A program made the position numbers and the translations under genes. From Capillidium heterosporum (Eukaryota > Entomophthoromycota > Entomophthoromycetes > Entomophthorales > Capillidiaceae), in the NCBI GenBank assembly GCA_016630905.1, contig WBMQ01000004.1:930001-994000 (forward strand): a DNA stretch of 64,000 bases, in the 5' to 3' direction. The notes beneath the pieces were generated by a model. It saw nothing but the letters and a program-made list of their open reading frames with translations, did not search any database and was not told the DNA's origin. Shown piece after piece: positions 48,080-59,885 of the stretch. Position 1 is the stretch's first letter; every line of letters begins with the position of its first letter.

Positions 48080-48976
48080 TGTCAACTTAGCTTTTAGGCT
48101 AAGTTGGGTGTCAAACATTGAAACATTCATTTTTCATAAGAAACCTATAATTTGGCTACTACTGGACAGAGCATTTTGGGATGATACAGTTACATATTCA
48201 TCCCTGCACTTTGAAATACCTACCATTCATTAGTATACATTCTAACTAATAGCAAAGTGCTCAAATTACCTAAGACTGATTTCTATTAAGAAGATAAGTT
48301 TGGAATTTCAGACTTAATGCTGGATTCTCTGATAGTTGACTTGCAGAGAAAGTGAATCCAAAATGTGGAGGCAGATAGTAATAATTAGGATGGTGACTCT
48401 CCAATTCATTAAGAAAAGAGTTTACTAACAAGCCTCCAAATTATGCCTTGTTTTAGATCTACTATATAAGGAGGACAAAGGAGGAAAAAAAAGGAAAGGG
48501 AGAAGACAAAAGGAACAGACAGAAAGAGAATAGACAGAGAGAATAAGAAGAGAACAAAAATGGGAAACAGACCACTAGACAAGAAGAAATGAATAGGAGA
48601 ACAAAAAGGATGGCAAAAGAACAAGAGGGAAAGAAAAAAAGTTTTTGGATTGCTTTTATCAATAAAGGAAAAGAGAGTTTCTGAGTCAGTTTATTAGAAT
48701 TGTTTGAGACCTTTCTTTTGAGTTTGCCTTAATTGTAGATTAAGTTTGGGTTAGGTTGATTATAACGTTTTAAGGGTTCTTAACCAGAAGTGTTGTAAGA
48801 ATAAAGCTTTTATATTGGATTTAATTGTAGAGTAGTTGCTGCATCTATATTAGTCAGCCTACAACATAATATATATGTCACATCCTATGCTAAAGGACTT
48901 ACCAAGTTTGGCCAAACCTACTTGACTAGAAGTCTGAGCCAGTGGTCAAACACTCAGCAAGGGCAATTAGCCAACA
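48080..48976 (+). mobile_element. solo LTR of family B, with 5-bp target duplication
   Basis: 897 bp, starts TGTCAACTTAGC and ends AGCCAACA (TG...CA), flanked by CTAAT at 48075-48079 and 48977-48981. It begins with a hairpin (CAACTTAGC...GCTAAGTTG), carries a TATATAAGGAGG core at about 48465 and then a roughly 170-base purine-rich tract (48470-48640). Inserted in the old reverse family C copy. Relatively young. A second, more drifted copy lies at 50456-51332. Confidence 0.8.
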
Positions 48977-48995
48977 CTAATTATAGTATTGGTAA

Positions 48996-49695
48996 TGTAA
49001 CAACCCTGGTTGTTACAATTCCTAATCTAAGGTCATTGACCAATTTTCTTTGCACACTATACTATTTTCTTTCCCTTACCAATCTTCGATTTTCTACTTT
49101 CCATTTATATCTAGTTTCGAACAGAAATCTGTTCTATTTATTAGATATTCTTAACAATTTCCCATATTCGTAATCTTGGCTATAAGTTAGGAACCTCAGC
49201 TATTACCAGCATAGCATTTTGATATCGGGATTCGGATATTCAGCAAGTATTGCCAAGATACCAAAAGGGTATTTAAACCCTTGGAATGCCATTGAAGGCT
49301 GGTATCTTGACAACGTTCCACCTCGCTATTTTCTAAATAGCTGTTATTCACCTCTTGATCTCAACTATCAACTATAGCTGTTGCAACAGCCTAATCTGTT
49401 TCCCTTACCATAGCTGTCTCTGACAGCCTGATTCTGTTTCGTCTACGAATAAAGTATTGTTCCTGGTCAGCCTTTTAGTTATTAGATTGTGCAAATATGT
49501 GGTTTGACTTCTATATCCTCTTAGCTCACTCCGTTCAAACTTTCTTCGCTTCCCTTTGGACTTACCTCCTTTGGGTGATTCATATTACCAATGCTGTGGT
49601 CAGCATTGGTTCTACTGTCCCAACCTCTCATGTCATACGCTCCCATTATGACACCATCATTAGTTGGATTCAACAGCACCCCCTTGGACCTTACA
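48996..49695 (+). mobile_element. solo LTR of family C, with 5-bp target duplication
   Basis: 700 bp, starts with the palindrome TGTAACAACC-CT-GGTTGTTACA and ends GGACCTTACA. Flanks are GGTAA at 48991-48995 and 49696-49700, the 5-bp duplication of an LTR insertion. AATAAAGT about 450 bases in is a plausible R-region polyadenylation signal. Inserted only 14 bases beyond the family B target duplication, in an old copy of its own family. It is shorter than the copy at 52136-53063. The open frame 49497-49700 lies wholly inside it and is not a host gene. Confidence 0.82.
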
Positions 49696-50455
49696 GGTAA
49701 TATAAATCACTTAAAGAAGGTAAGTTTAAAGGAAAGCAAAAAAAGTTTGAATAAAGTAAGCTAAGAGGATATAAAAGTCAAACCACATATTTGCACAATC
49801 TAATAACTAAAAGGCTAACTAGAAACAATACTTTATTTGTAGACAAAACAGATCAGGCTGTTAGAAACAGTTATAGTAAAAGAAACAAAATCAGGTTATT
49901 AAAGATAGCTATAGTAAGGGAAACAGATCAAGCTATTATAATAGCTATAGTTAATAGTTAAAATTAAGAGATAAGTAATAGCTATTTAGAAAATAGCAAG
50001 GTGGAACATTGTCAAAATGCCAGCTTTCAATAGCATTTTAAGAGTTTAAATACTTTTTTGCTATTTTAGCAATAATTGCTAAAAGTTATTAATATATAGC
50101 CAAAACTATAAATATGGAAAATTGTCAAGAATATCTAATAAATAAAACAGATTTCTATTTGAAACTAGATATAAATGGAAAATAAATATTGAAAATTGGT
50201 AAAGAAAAGAAAATAGTATAGTATATAAAGAAAATTGATTGATAACCTTAGATTAGAAATTATAATAACTAAGGTTATTATATTTACCAAGTTTATTCAA
50301 AAAAGTTAGTAATTTTATTAACTACTACTAATGTGTTTTTATAGTTAAAAGGTATAAATTAACTAATATGCTACTAATTGCTAGAGTTTTCAAGTTATAG
50401 TTAAGTTTAAGAAAATAATTAATATAATTAATATATAGAATGGATTTATAACTAA

Positions 50456-51332
50456 TGTCAACTTAGCTCTTATGCTAAGTTAGGTGTTAAATATTGGAAT
50501 ATTCATTTTTTGTAAGAAACCTATAATTTAGCTACTACTAAATAGAGTATTTTAGAGTAATACAGTTATATATTCATTACTGCACTTTGAAATACCTACC
50601 ATTTATTAGTATACATTCTAACTAATAGCAAAGTGCTTAAATTACCTAAGACCAATTTTTTATTGAAAAGGTAAGTTTGGGATTTTAGACTTAATGCTGG
50701 ATTCTTTAATAGTTAACTTATAGAAAAAGTAAGTCTAAAATGTAAAGGCAAACAGTATTAATTAGGATAGTAACTCTTTGGTTTATTAAGAAAAGAGTTT
50801 ACTAATAAGTCTTCAAATTATGCTTTGTTTTAGATCTATTATATAAAAGAAAAGGAGGAGAAAACAAATAAAATGAAAGACAAAAAGAGAGAAAAAGAGA
50901 AAGAAAAAAACAAAATAGAAAACAGACTACTAAATAAGAAAAAAATGGATAGAAGAACAAAAAGGATAGTAAAAGAATAAGAAGGAAAGAAAAAGAGTTT
51001 TTGGATTACTTTTATCAATAGAAAAAAATAGAGTTTTTAAGTTGGTTTATTAGAATTGTTTAAGACCTTTTTTTTAAGTTTACTCTAATTATAAATTAAG
51101 TTTGAATTAGATTGATTATAACATTTTAAGGGCTCCTAACCAGAAGTATTGCAAGAATAAAGTTTTTATATTATATTTAATTGTAGGACAGTTGCTACAT
51201 CTATATTAGTCAGTCTACAATATAATACATATATTATATTCTATACTAAAGGACTCACTAGATTTAGCCAAACCTACTTAACTAAAAGTCCAAGCTAATA
51301 GTCAAATACTTAGCAAGAGCAACTAGCTAACA
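50456..51332 (+). mobile_element. old solo LTR of family B, copy 2
   Basis: Drifted copy of 48080-48976 (about the same length, same starting hairpin and purine-rich tract at about 50850-50990). Flanks actaa and ataag no longer match. Clearly older than copy 1. Confidence 0.7.
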
Positions 51333-51429
51333 ATAAGTAAAGACTAAGGTATTATCTTAAAAATATAAGTTACTTAGTAACTAAACCAAGTAAGATAGTA
51401 TAATAACTTTTTATTAAATGCTTATCTAT

Positions 51430-51862
51430 TAGGAAATGTTTATAAAAAACATTTACTAGTAAGAGTCAACCAAGCAGTAATAGTAGCTAGTACTTTATAA
51501 AGGCTAAAAAAGTTAATATAAAGATTATACAAAAAAGATAATTATACCTAAAGTTGGATCTAAAGGTGGTAAGTAGATAGGACTACTCTAACTATAGCTA
51601 TAAGACTAAGGAATATAGTCAAATCCATTGTTTAGCTTAAGTTTTCAAATTTGGTTTAGTTTAGATTGTTGATTTAGATTAGGTTAATGTAACTCTTAGT
51701 TTTAAAAGGATGCAAATTATCAGTTCTCAATTATACTATACAAGAAGTCTATACTATACTAATAGCAAAAGAAAAATATTAAATGTTTAATACATTTATT
51801 TAATAATTACTTGATCTACTACTAAGTTTACTATAGGCCTTATATAGGTGACTTGTCTTTAG
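51430..51862 (+). mobile_element. relic of LTR-like family A, copy 3
   Basis: Aligns with 47252-47695 from TAGGAAATG to CTTGTCTTTAG; moderately drifted. A family C copy follows directly at 51863. Confidence 0.55.
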
Positions 51863-53640
51863 TATAATAATCTTAATTGTTACAATTTCTAGTATAAGGT
51901 TATTAACCAATTTTCTTTATATACCATACTATTTTTTCTTTTTCTTACCAATTTTCAATTTTCTACTTTCTATTTATATTTAGTTTTAATCAGAAATCTG
52001 TTTTACTTATTAGATATTCTTGACTATTTTTCCATATTTTTAGCTTTGGCTATAAGTTAGAAACCTTAGCTATTACTAGCATAGTATTTTAATATTAGGA
52101 TTTAGATATTCAGCAAGTATTGCTAAGATACTAAATGTAAGGTCCAGGGAAATACCACTGGATCCAACTAATGATGGTATCATATTGCGAACTAATGACG
52201 TGGTAGGTGAGGAAAGCAAAGCTAATGCCCACCACTGCATTAGTAACAAAGGACTGGATTCTCTGGAGGGCAGGTCGGATCGCCAAGTAGAGGAGGTACA
52301 CCATAAGGAGTGCCCACACGACTGTAGTCACATCCCAGTTCCAAGAGGGGATAGAGGGGACATACGAAGGCTTGGGTGCAGACTGGGGCTGGACTAGAGG
52401 GGCCCCATCAGGTGAAGGTTGGGAAGCAGCCAATGCTACCATATTGGGATCAAAGGTAGGGGTAGGCTGATAGGTTAATGTGGGCTCGAAAGGGTTGATC
52501 GTATTAGTAATATTAATCGCCCAGAAGAGGTGAGATCCAAGAGTGGCAAGGATTGTTAACAGGTAATAAGAGGTAGGGAGGACAGGGGGATTAGACCATA
52601 TAGAAATACTATGCTGAAACAGGGAGATGAGTAAAGAGACAAGACTTTATTCAAAACTAAGAAGCAAAAGCAGGCTGTCGCAACAGCTATGGCTAGGAAG
52701 TGGGGTAAGTAACAGCTATTAGAAAATAGCAAGGTGGAACGTTGTCAAGATGCAGGCTTTTAGTGGCACCTCAAGGGTTTAAATACCCTTTCGATATCTT
52801 GGCAATACTTGCTGAATATCTGAATCCCGATATCAGAATGCTATGCTGGTAATAACTGGGGTTCCTAACTTATAGCCGAAGCTAAGAATATGGAAAAATA
52901 GTCAAGAATATCTAATAAGTAGAACAGATTTCTGTTCGAAACTAGATATAAATGGAAAGTAGAAAATCGAAGATTGGTAAGAGAAATAAAAAAATGGTGT
53001 AGTATACAAAGAAAGTTGGTCAATAACCTCATACTAGGAATTGTAACAATCAAGGTTGTTACACTAAAAGGGTATTTAAACCCCTAAAGTGCCACTAAAA
53101 GCCTATATCTTGACAATGTTCTACCTTGCTATTTTCTAATAGCTGTTACTCACTCTACTTTTTAGTTATAGCTATTACAACAGCTTGATTTTATTTTTTA
53201 GTTTTGAATAAAGTCTTGTCTCTTTACTCATCTCTCTATTTTAGCATAGTATTTCTATATAGTCTAATTCCTTTATCCTTTCTACCTCTTATTACCTATT
53301 AACAATCCTTGCTACCTTTGGATCTCATCTCCTTTAAGCAATTAATATTACTAATACAATCAACTCTTTTAAGCCAACATTAACCTATTAGCCTACCTTT
53401 ACCTTTGATCCTAATATAGTAGCATTGGCTGCTTTCCAACCTACACCTGATAAAGCCCTTCCAGTCCAGCCCTAGTTTGTACTTAAGCCTTTATATGTTT
53501 TCTTTATTTTCTTTTAGAACTAGGATATAACTATAATTGTGTAGGCACTTCTTATAGTATACCTTTTTTACTTAGCAATCCAACCTACCCTTCAGAAAAT
53601 CCAGTCCTTTATTACTAATGTAGTAGTGGGTATTATCTTT
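51863..53640 (+). mobile_element. old family C solo LTR, forward, split by a younger reverse copy
   Basis: Pieces 51863-52135 and 53069-53640 belong to one drifted forward copy whose last part is missing or unrecognisable. The split is the insertion of the reverse copy 52136-53063 with target duplication CTAAA. Confidence 0.7.
52136..53063 (-). mobile_element. solo LTR of family C, reverse, with 5-bp target duplication
   Basis: 928 bp, the longest well-kept copy: begins TGTAAGGTCC and ends GGTTGTTACA on the plus strand, flanked by CTAAA at 52131-52135 and 53064-53068. Young compared with its host copy. An antisense-to-window open frame (52131-52442) with hydrophobic stretches lies inside it; I treat it as LTR sequence, not as a host gene. 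Confidence 0.82.
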
Positions 53641-53894
53641 TAGTGTAATTTTTGTTAGTATAGTAGTTGTAACTTTATTAACTAAGTTTATTCCTTGAAT
53701 TTCAGCTAATTCTTCTACTTGTTTCTCTGTACCAAAAACCAACTGTTTTTGGATAATTTAATTAGAGATGATTATTAGTAAGATATAGATGTAGTAAAAG
53801 TAAATTCCTAAGATAGTACATTTAGGAAGCAGGGCTAATAAAATTAGAGCATTGAAATAAACTGGCATAAAGTTGGTTAGACATCTTAACAAAC
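53641..53894. repeat. spacer between inverted family C copies
   Basis: About 250 bases between the forward copy (arm 53069-53640) and the reverse copy (53895-54778), which are opposite in orientation and so form a large imperfect inverted repeat. The spacer itself has no recognised feature. Confidence 0.4.
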
Positions 53895-54778
53895 TGTAAG
53901 ATCTAGGGAAATACTACTAGATCCAACTAATAATAGTACCATATTGTAAACTAATAATATAGTAGGTAAGAAAAGCAAAACTAATGCCTACTACTGCATT
54001 AGTAATAAAGGACTGGATTTTCTGAAGGGTAGGTTGGATTGCTAAGTAAAAAAGGTATACTATAAGAAGTGCCTACACAATTATAGTTATATCCTAGTTC
54101 TAAAAGAAAATAAAGAAAACATATAAAGGCTTGAGTACAAACTAGGGCTGGACTGGAAGGGCTTTATCAGGTGTAGGTTGAAAAGCAGCCAATGCTACTA
54201 TATTAGGATCAAAGGTAAAGGTAGGCTAATAGGTTAATGTTGGCTTAAAAGAGTTGATTGTATTAGTAATATTAATTGCTTAAAGGAGATGAGATCCAAA
54301 GGTAGCAAGGATTGTTAATAGGTAATAAGAGGTAGAAAGGATAAAGGAATTAGACTATATAGAAATACTATGCTAAAATAGAGAGATGAGTAAAGAGACA
54401 AGACTTTATTCAAAACTAAAAAATAAAATCAAGCTGTTGTAATAGCTATAACTAAAAAGTAGAGTGAGTAACAGCTATTAAAAAATAGCAAGGTGGAACA
54501 TTGTCAAGATATAGGCTTTTAGTGGCACTTTAGGGGTTTAAATACCCTTTTAGTATCTTGGCAATACTTGCTGAATATCTAAATCCTAATATTAAAATAC
54601 TATGCTAGTAATAGCTAAGGTTTCTAACTTATAGCCAAAGCTAAAAATATGGAAAAATAGTCAAGAATATCTAATAACTAAAATAGATTTTTGATTAAGA
54701 CTAAATATAAATAAAAAGTTAAAATTTATAAAAGAAAAATTAATTAATAATCTTATAATAATAATTAAAATTATTATA
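53895..54778 (-). mobile_element. old family C solo LTR, reverse, copy near the right end
   Basis: Starts TGTAAGATCT and ends in a drifted form of the palindromic edge. It follows 52136-53063 over nearly its whole length, with differences that I see as almost all C-to-T or G-to-A. Confidence 0.7.
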
Positions 54779-54789
54779 ATATCTAAGCT

Positions 54790-55010
54790 TTTACATTTTT
54801 TCTTCTAAAACTAAAATATAACTGCTATTATATAAATAGTTTTTATACTATATCTTTTTTACTTAGTTATCTAGCTTATTATCTAAATATAGGCTTTTAT
54901 TCCTAATGTTATAATAAGTATTGGTTTTACTTTTCTAACTTATTATATTATAAGCTTATGATTTAATACTATTATTAGTTAGATCTAGTAGTACCTCTTT
55001 GAACTTTATA
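54790..55010 (+). mobile_element. old family C fragment, forward
   Basis: Matches the last quarter of the family C LTR in heavily drifted form and ends near TTTGAACTTTATA. It marks the right edge of the repeat nest. Confidence 0.45.
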
Positions 55011-56108
55011 ATTTATATACTTTTATTATATATAAAAGATAGTTTGTAATTATATTTACTATAATTTAAAAGGTTAATTATTTCAAAATTTAGGATTAGT
55101 TTAATCTTATTTTCAAACTTCTACTAATCTCAATTGCTTCAATTACTTTTAAAGAATTCGATTTCTTGGCAAAAATAATTGGTTAGCTTGTAGTTCCCTG
55201 GTTAAATTTGTTTTAAATTAAAATAGTGCTAATAAACCTTTTGTACTTCAAGCTCAACCTCCAAACTTATGCCAATTTGGCGAATGACAATGAGCCATAA
55301 ATTGCAATAAAATTTCGAACTTCTAGGATAGGCTATTTTGCCCAATTGTCATTTACGATTTGTAATAGACTTTAGTCTGGTTGGGAGATCTTACTACTTT
55401 TGCACTAGTTTCATGACTAAAGGCATACTTTATAGCCAATTAACTGGATTGTTCCAATTGCGCTGTTACTACTACTAGCCATTATTTTCCGGAAGGAATA
55501 GGATGGTGGGAGTGTAGTACTCCTAAATAGGCCACTGTTGGCAGCGTTTAATACTATACGCTTATAACATTCAATATTTAGTATCTAAGCTAATATACAC
55601 AAACGTATATATAACTCTATTAATCCGCAAGTAGGAAAAATGAAGCTGTACTAATTTATAAGGAGTAATTACAAATTCATTTACTTCATTGGATTATTTC
55701 CCGTACCTGCAATCAAATATTGAATGAAAACAAAGTGCTCCACCATCCAATAAAACTCACTGAAACCGAGGCTATGATCAGGTTCTCTATTTTGACTTCA
55801 GTCTAATTTTAGCTGGACTAGCAATCAATTGTTTTTGAGAGCGAGCCTGTAAATACTAAGTACCGGAACAACCATATTGTAGGTACCCTTTCGAACGTAA
55901 CAAGAGTTCCCCGTAGACATAGCAAAGATAAGCAGTCTGAAGCTCGAAACTAAACTTCCCAGTTGTACCAATTGAGAATTCTTGAGCTTTTTTCGCCTAT
56001 ACATAATAGGTAACTTTTACCGAGCTGTTGGAGCATAACCTTTCTAGTTTTAAACTACTTTTCGAAAGGACTGTAGCCTCCATCGATTCATTTTAACTCT
56101 TTAGAAGT
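55011..56108. other. intergenic region and Kelch-gene promoter
   Basis: Base composition returns to normal from about 55150. No supported gene; it must contain the promoter of the Kelch gene. Confidence 0.5.
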
Positions 56109-57877
56109 ATGATAAGCTTTACGGATAGTGGTAAGAAACTATCGCCAACATCCAGCTTTATATTGGATAGCAATAACCAGGACCAAAGCTCCGACCCAGC
56201 TGAAGATGCCGATACTCCTCAAGACTTCAACAATGTAAACAATATGAATGATATGCAAGCCAAAGCTTTAGCTACCTTGACTGGTATCGACACTAACTTG
56301 AATTTTAAGCCCCCACAGCGTCGATCGTCGTTAATTTCGATAACCGGGAACGACACCAACTACGCCACCTTCGATGCAAGTAATCGACCTAGGGCTATGT
56401 CTCCTACTCAAGCCAATCTAAAGATTAACTTACATACGCGGCATTCGTTCAGCCACAAGGCCAATGGATCCACCACCAGTATAAATCGTAACAGTTCCAA
56501 CACCCACTCCTACCATCTAGTAGGGCCGAAATCCAACCGAAGGTCAGGTATACTTATCGCACCCCCAGTTGAAGGCAATGGGGAGGAGCCTACCTTAACT
56601 AAAAGTCCAGTCAACAGCACCGGTTTGACAACCTTCGGCTCTACGGTCAATGGAGTTCCCTACAACCTCCCCGTTCCTTCGACCAACATGCACTGGCGCA
56701 AAGTACCCGGTAGAGGGTCGCGACCCCTTAAACCTTTGCGGGCTCATTCCGCCACTTTGGTAGGAGACCAGATTTTCATATTCGGTGGGTGTAACAATCG
56801 AGCTTGCTACAACGACGTCTATATATTCGATACTGGTAAGCTGTATTATGTTTTCCAAACTAAACGATGATAGATACAATGTATTGGTCACAACCTGAAG
56901 TGAAGGGAGATTTACCCTTGCCGAGACGAGCCCATTCGGCGACTTTAGCTGACAACAACAAGCTATTTATATTTGGTGGTGGGAATGGGTCGCAATATTA
57001 CAACGATTTGTTCGTTCTCGATACAGGTAAATTTACAGCTTTATTTTCTTAGTACTTGGTCAAATTTCAATGAAATTTCTTATCGTGGTTTATTTTAGTA
57101 ACATTAACTTGGTCCGAACCAACAACTTACGGTGACCCTCCCTCACCTCGACGTGCCCATGCTGCCTGTTACTATAAAGATGCCCTCTATATTATCGGCG
57201 GTGGTGATGGCCTTTACCCCCTCAGCGATATATATAAATTAGATTTAGGTAAACTTACCTTTTTGTTACCTTTTTAAAGCCATTTTAGCGGCACCTGAGG
57301 GTTACAGATGGCACAAGTTGGAGACAATACCGGCTGTAGATAAACTTCCTCCACCACGTGGGTACCATACAGCCAATCTAGTCAACAATCAACTGGTAAT
57401 GTACGGTGGTTCGGACGGTGCTGACTGCTTTGACGACTTGCACATATTGAATTTAGGTAACTTTTACCTCACCAACATTTAAATATTTATTCCTATGTAG
57501 ATACCTTACAGTGGAATGCCGTTACCGCCACTCCCTCCCTACCCCGGCTAGCCCACACGGCAACCCTAGTTGGCCCCTACCTCTATGTGCTAGGGGGGCG
57601 TAACAACCGCTCCTACTCAGCCGATATGCAGATCCTTCACTTGAGGGAACTAGTCGACGCCAAGTGGGAAACCAAGAAAGTATATGGATCCCCACCCTCT
57701 CCTCGAGGCTACCATACTTCGATCGTACACGACGCAAGACTGTTCTTGTTTGGTGGTTACGACGGCGTCAAGTTTTTCAATGATATGTATGTTTTGGACC
57801 TGGCCGCCTCGGCCTACCTCACCCAGCTGGATCCCCCTAGGATCAATGTTTTGAGCAACGCAAAGAATGGACATTGA
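56109..57877 (+). CDS. Kelch-repeat beta-propeller protein
   Basis: Exons 56109-56835, 56874-57026, 57099-57248, 57289-57456, 57501-57877. About the first 195 residues are polar and disordered (Asn/Ser/Thr). Then about six Kelch blades, each with R-x-x-H-[ST]-[AV]-x(3-5), [IL]-x-[IV]-[FY]-G-G and Y-N-D-[VL]-[YF]-x-[LF]-D-T, for example R-A-H-S-A-T-L-V then IFIFGG, and YHTSIV then LFLFGGYDG. Introns 1-4 all fall right after the end of a blade (D-T|, D-L|, N-L|), so each of the middle blades is one exon. It is a propeller interaction protein; fungal relatives act in cell polarity and other processes, but I cannot assign which. Confidence 0.85.
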
Positions 57878-59201
57878 ATTTCAACTTTGAAGCACTTAGA
57901 AAGGGCACCAGTTTGTATGTAATGAGCTGCTTTTACCCGCCTCCTTTTTCCTTTAACTAATAAAGCTAGCGCTGACAGTCTGGTTACTAGTTGTTAAGCT
58001 TTTACAATTTGAAGATAACTTTTGTTGGGCTTTTTATGTACGGTTGTGATTATATATATAATTTTATTATAGCTGTGTAGTTATGGGATGAGCTTGTATT
58101 TTTATCTATGGTGTATAATAGTTACATTTTTCTATTTATGATAAATTAAGTTTTTATATTAAATATGATGTTGATACGGTACTTCAGAATGAATACCACC
58201 TAAATTCAAGAATCGGAATATATAGCCAGAAATTTATGAAAGAACATGTACCTTTTATATGGTGAGATACCATCAATTAAAACAAGCACATATGCTAAGT
58301 TTTATAAGCATTAAATTTACGGCTTTTGAAGGATTTGAGTATACAAATAGAAGTTTACAATAGCGATTGAAGTATCTACATTTGATTACTTGCTAAATAC
58401 AAATGATACATATTGAGTTTTATACATTACGATGTTCCGATAACTTGTAAATTTTGGCTTTCCTAACATTTAAAATTATTCCCATTTAAATCAACATACT
58501 GTATAATATATATGAAACTAAGCTACTATATGCTCTCATATATTTTAACTTTTAGAATACAGTTAAGATACATTATAGCTTGTACTTTGATCTTAGATGA
58601 ACTTGAACTATATGTTAGTGTAGTTGTCGAAAATGTAAAAGTGATAGCATACTCTAATTTTTGTAAGCAGCTTTATAGAGTAGCATTACGTATAGCACCC
58701 CACTTGTATATACACTTGTTATTTAGTCTATAAATAGTAATGGTAAATCGTTCTTAGCTTACAACGGCTCTTTGAAGCTATTCCTATGTAATCTCAGCAC
58801 AGATTTATGGAGGATAGGCAAGTCACTGTTCTTACATTTGGCCCTACAGAAACTTTACTATACATACGATTACAACTGAGCACTACAAATAATATGCAAT
58901 GCTATGCATCATATAGTCGATTATTTATAATGGTTGTTTGACTACATACCCATCTGCACATTAAACTATGTATCCACCTCATCAAAATACTTTTCGAATT
59001 TGCAGTCCAATTTGACTTTGCAAAAGTTGAAGCTAAAACTCGACTAAAGTAACTAATTCTATAGCAATTGACAAAAGTGATAGGTCCAAATTTGAGCCAA
59101 TTTTGAAAAGTAGTTAGGTAAACCACTTGGAATTTTCCTTCTCTTAACCAAAGATACTGTAGAATAGCTTCGGCATCTTTATACAACCATCGAAAGTTAT
59201 T
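57878..59201. other. intergenic region
   Basis: AT-rich. The open frames at 58512-58733 and 58902-59225 lack motifs. The right end contains the uS11 promoter. Confidence 0.5.
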
Positions 59202-59885
59202 ATGGTAATACATTAAATTCAACATCCCAACAGTTCAACCTAGCTACATATTAGATTTAATCCAATTTATCAACAAGAATGACAGCTAATGAAGTTTATA
59301 GTCTGGAAAAAAAGGAAAGAAAGTAGCTCAGGTTGCCGAACCCACCAGCTTAGGTCCCCAGGTTCGTGAAGGTGAATTGGTTTTCGGTGTTGCCCACATC
59401 TTCGCCAGTTTCAATGATACCTTTGTTGTAAGTTATTTAAATTATTCCTTTATAAATTTTAATTTGAAGTAATAGCACGTTACTGATCTGTCTGGTGTTG
59501 AAACCATTGTCCGTGTAACTGGTAACTATTTTTTGTAAAATAGGTGTTAATTTGTAAAGGTGGTATGAAGGTTAAGGCTGATCGTGATGAGTCTTCCCCT
59601 TACGCCGCTATGTTGGCCGCCCAGGATGTTGCTGCCCGCTGCAGAGAGATTGGTATCACTGCCCTCCACATTAAGCTTCGTGCTACCGGTGGTACCGGTT
59701 CCAAGACCCCCGGACCCGGTGGTCAATCCGCCCTCCGTGCCTTGGCCCGTGCCGGTATGCGTATTGGTCGTATTGGTAATTTTAAAATACTGGCTTTCTT
59801 TTCCTAATTTTAAACAGAGGATGTTACTCCCATCCCTACCGATTCTACCCGTAGAAAGGGTGGTCGTCGTGGTCGTCGTCTCTAG
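59202..59885 (+). CDS. RPS14: cytosolic small-subunit ribosomal protein uS11 (RPS14)
   Basis: Component of the 40S platform near the mRNA exit site. Exons: 59202-59204 (only the ATG), 59302-59427, 59476-59521, 59560-59775, 59818-59885. Conserved blocks: [82 protein letters not shown] and the basic end [12 protein letters not shown]. Taking the ATG at 59202 gives M-S-G-K-K-G-K-K with no frame problem, whereas the downstream ATG at about 59280 is out of frame and lies inside intron 1. About 150 residues, normal. This is the most strongly conserved gene in the window. Confidence 0.96.

Larger units (their letters stand above)
47983..50282 (-). mobile_element. old family C solo LTR, reverse, split by two later insertions
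   Basis: Pieces at 47983-48079, 48982-48995 and 49701-50282 read as one drifted reverse copy once the two insertions at 48080-48976 and 48996-49695 are set aside. It ends at a drifted form of the palindromic LTR edge (about 50261-50282). Old; no coding part. Confidence 0.7.

Noticed and set aside
52131-52442. 103-codon frame with hydrophobic segments
   Set aside because: It lies inside a family C LTR copy and recurs only in other copies; treated as part of the relic.
59280-59330. Apparent frame break at a run of seven A in uS11
   Set aside because: Using the ATG at 59202 with an intron to 59301 gives a continuous conserved frame, so no break exists.
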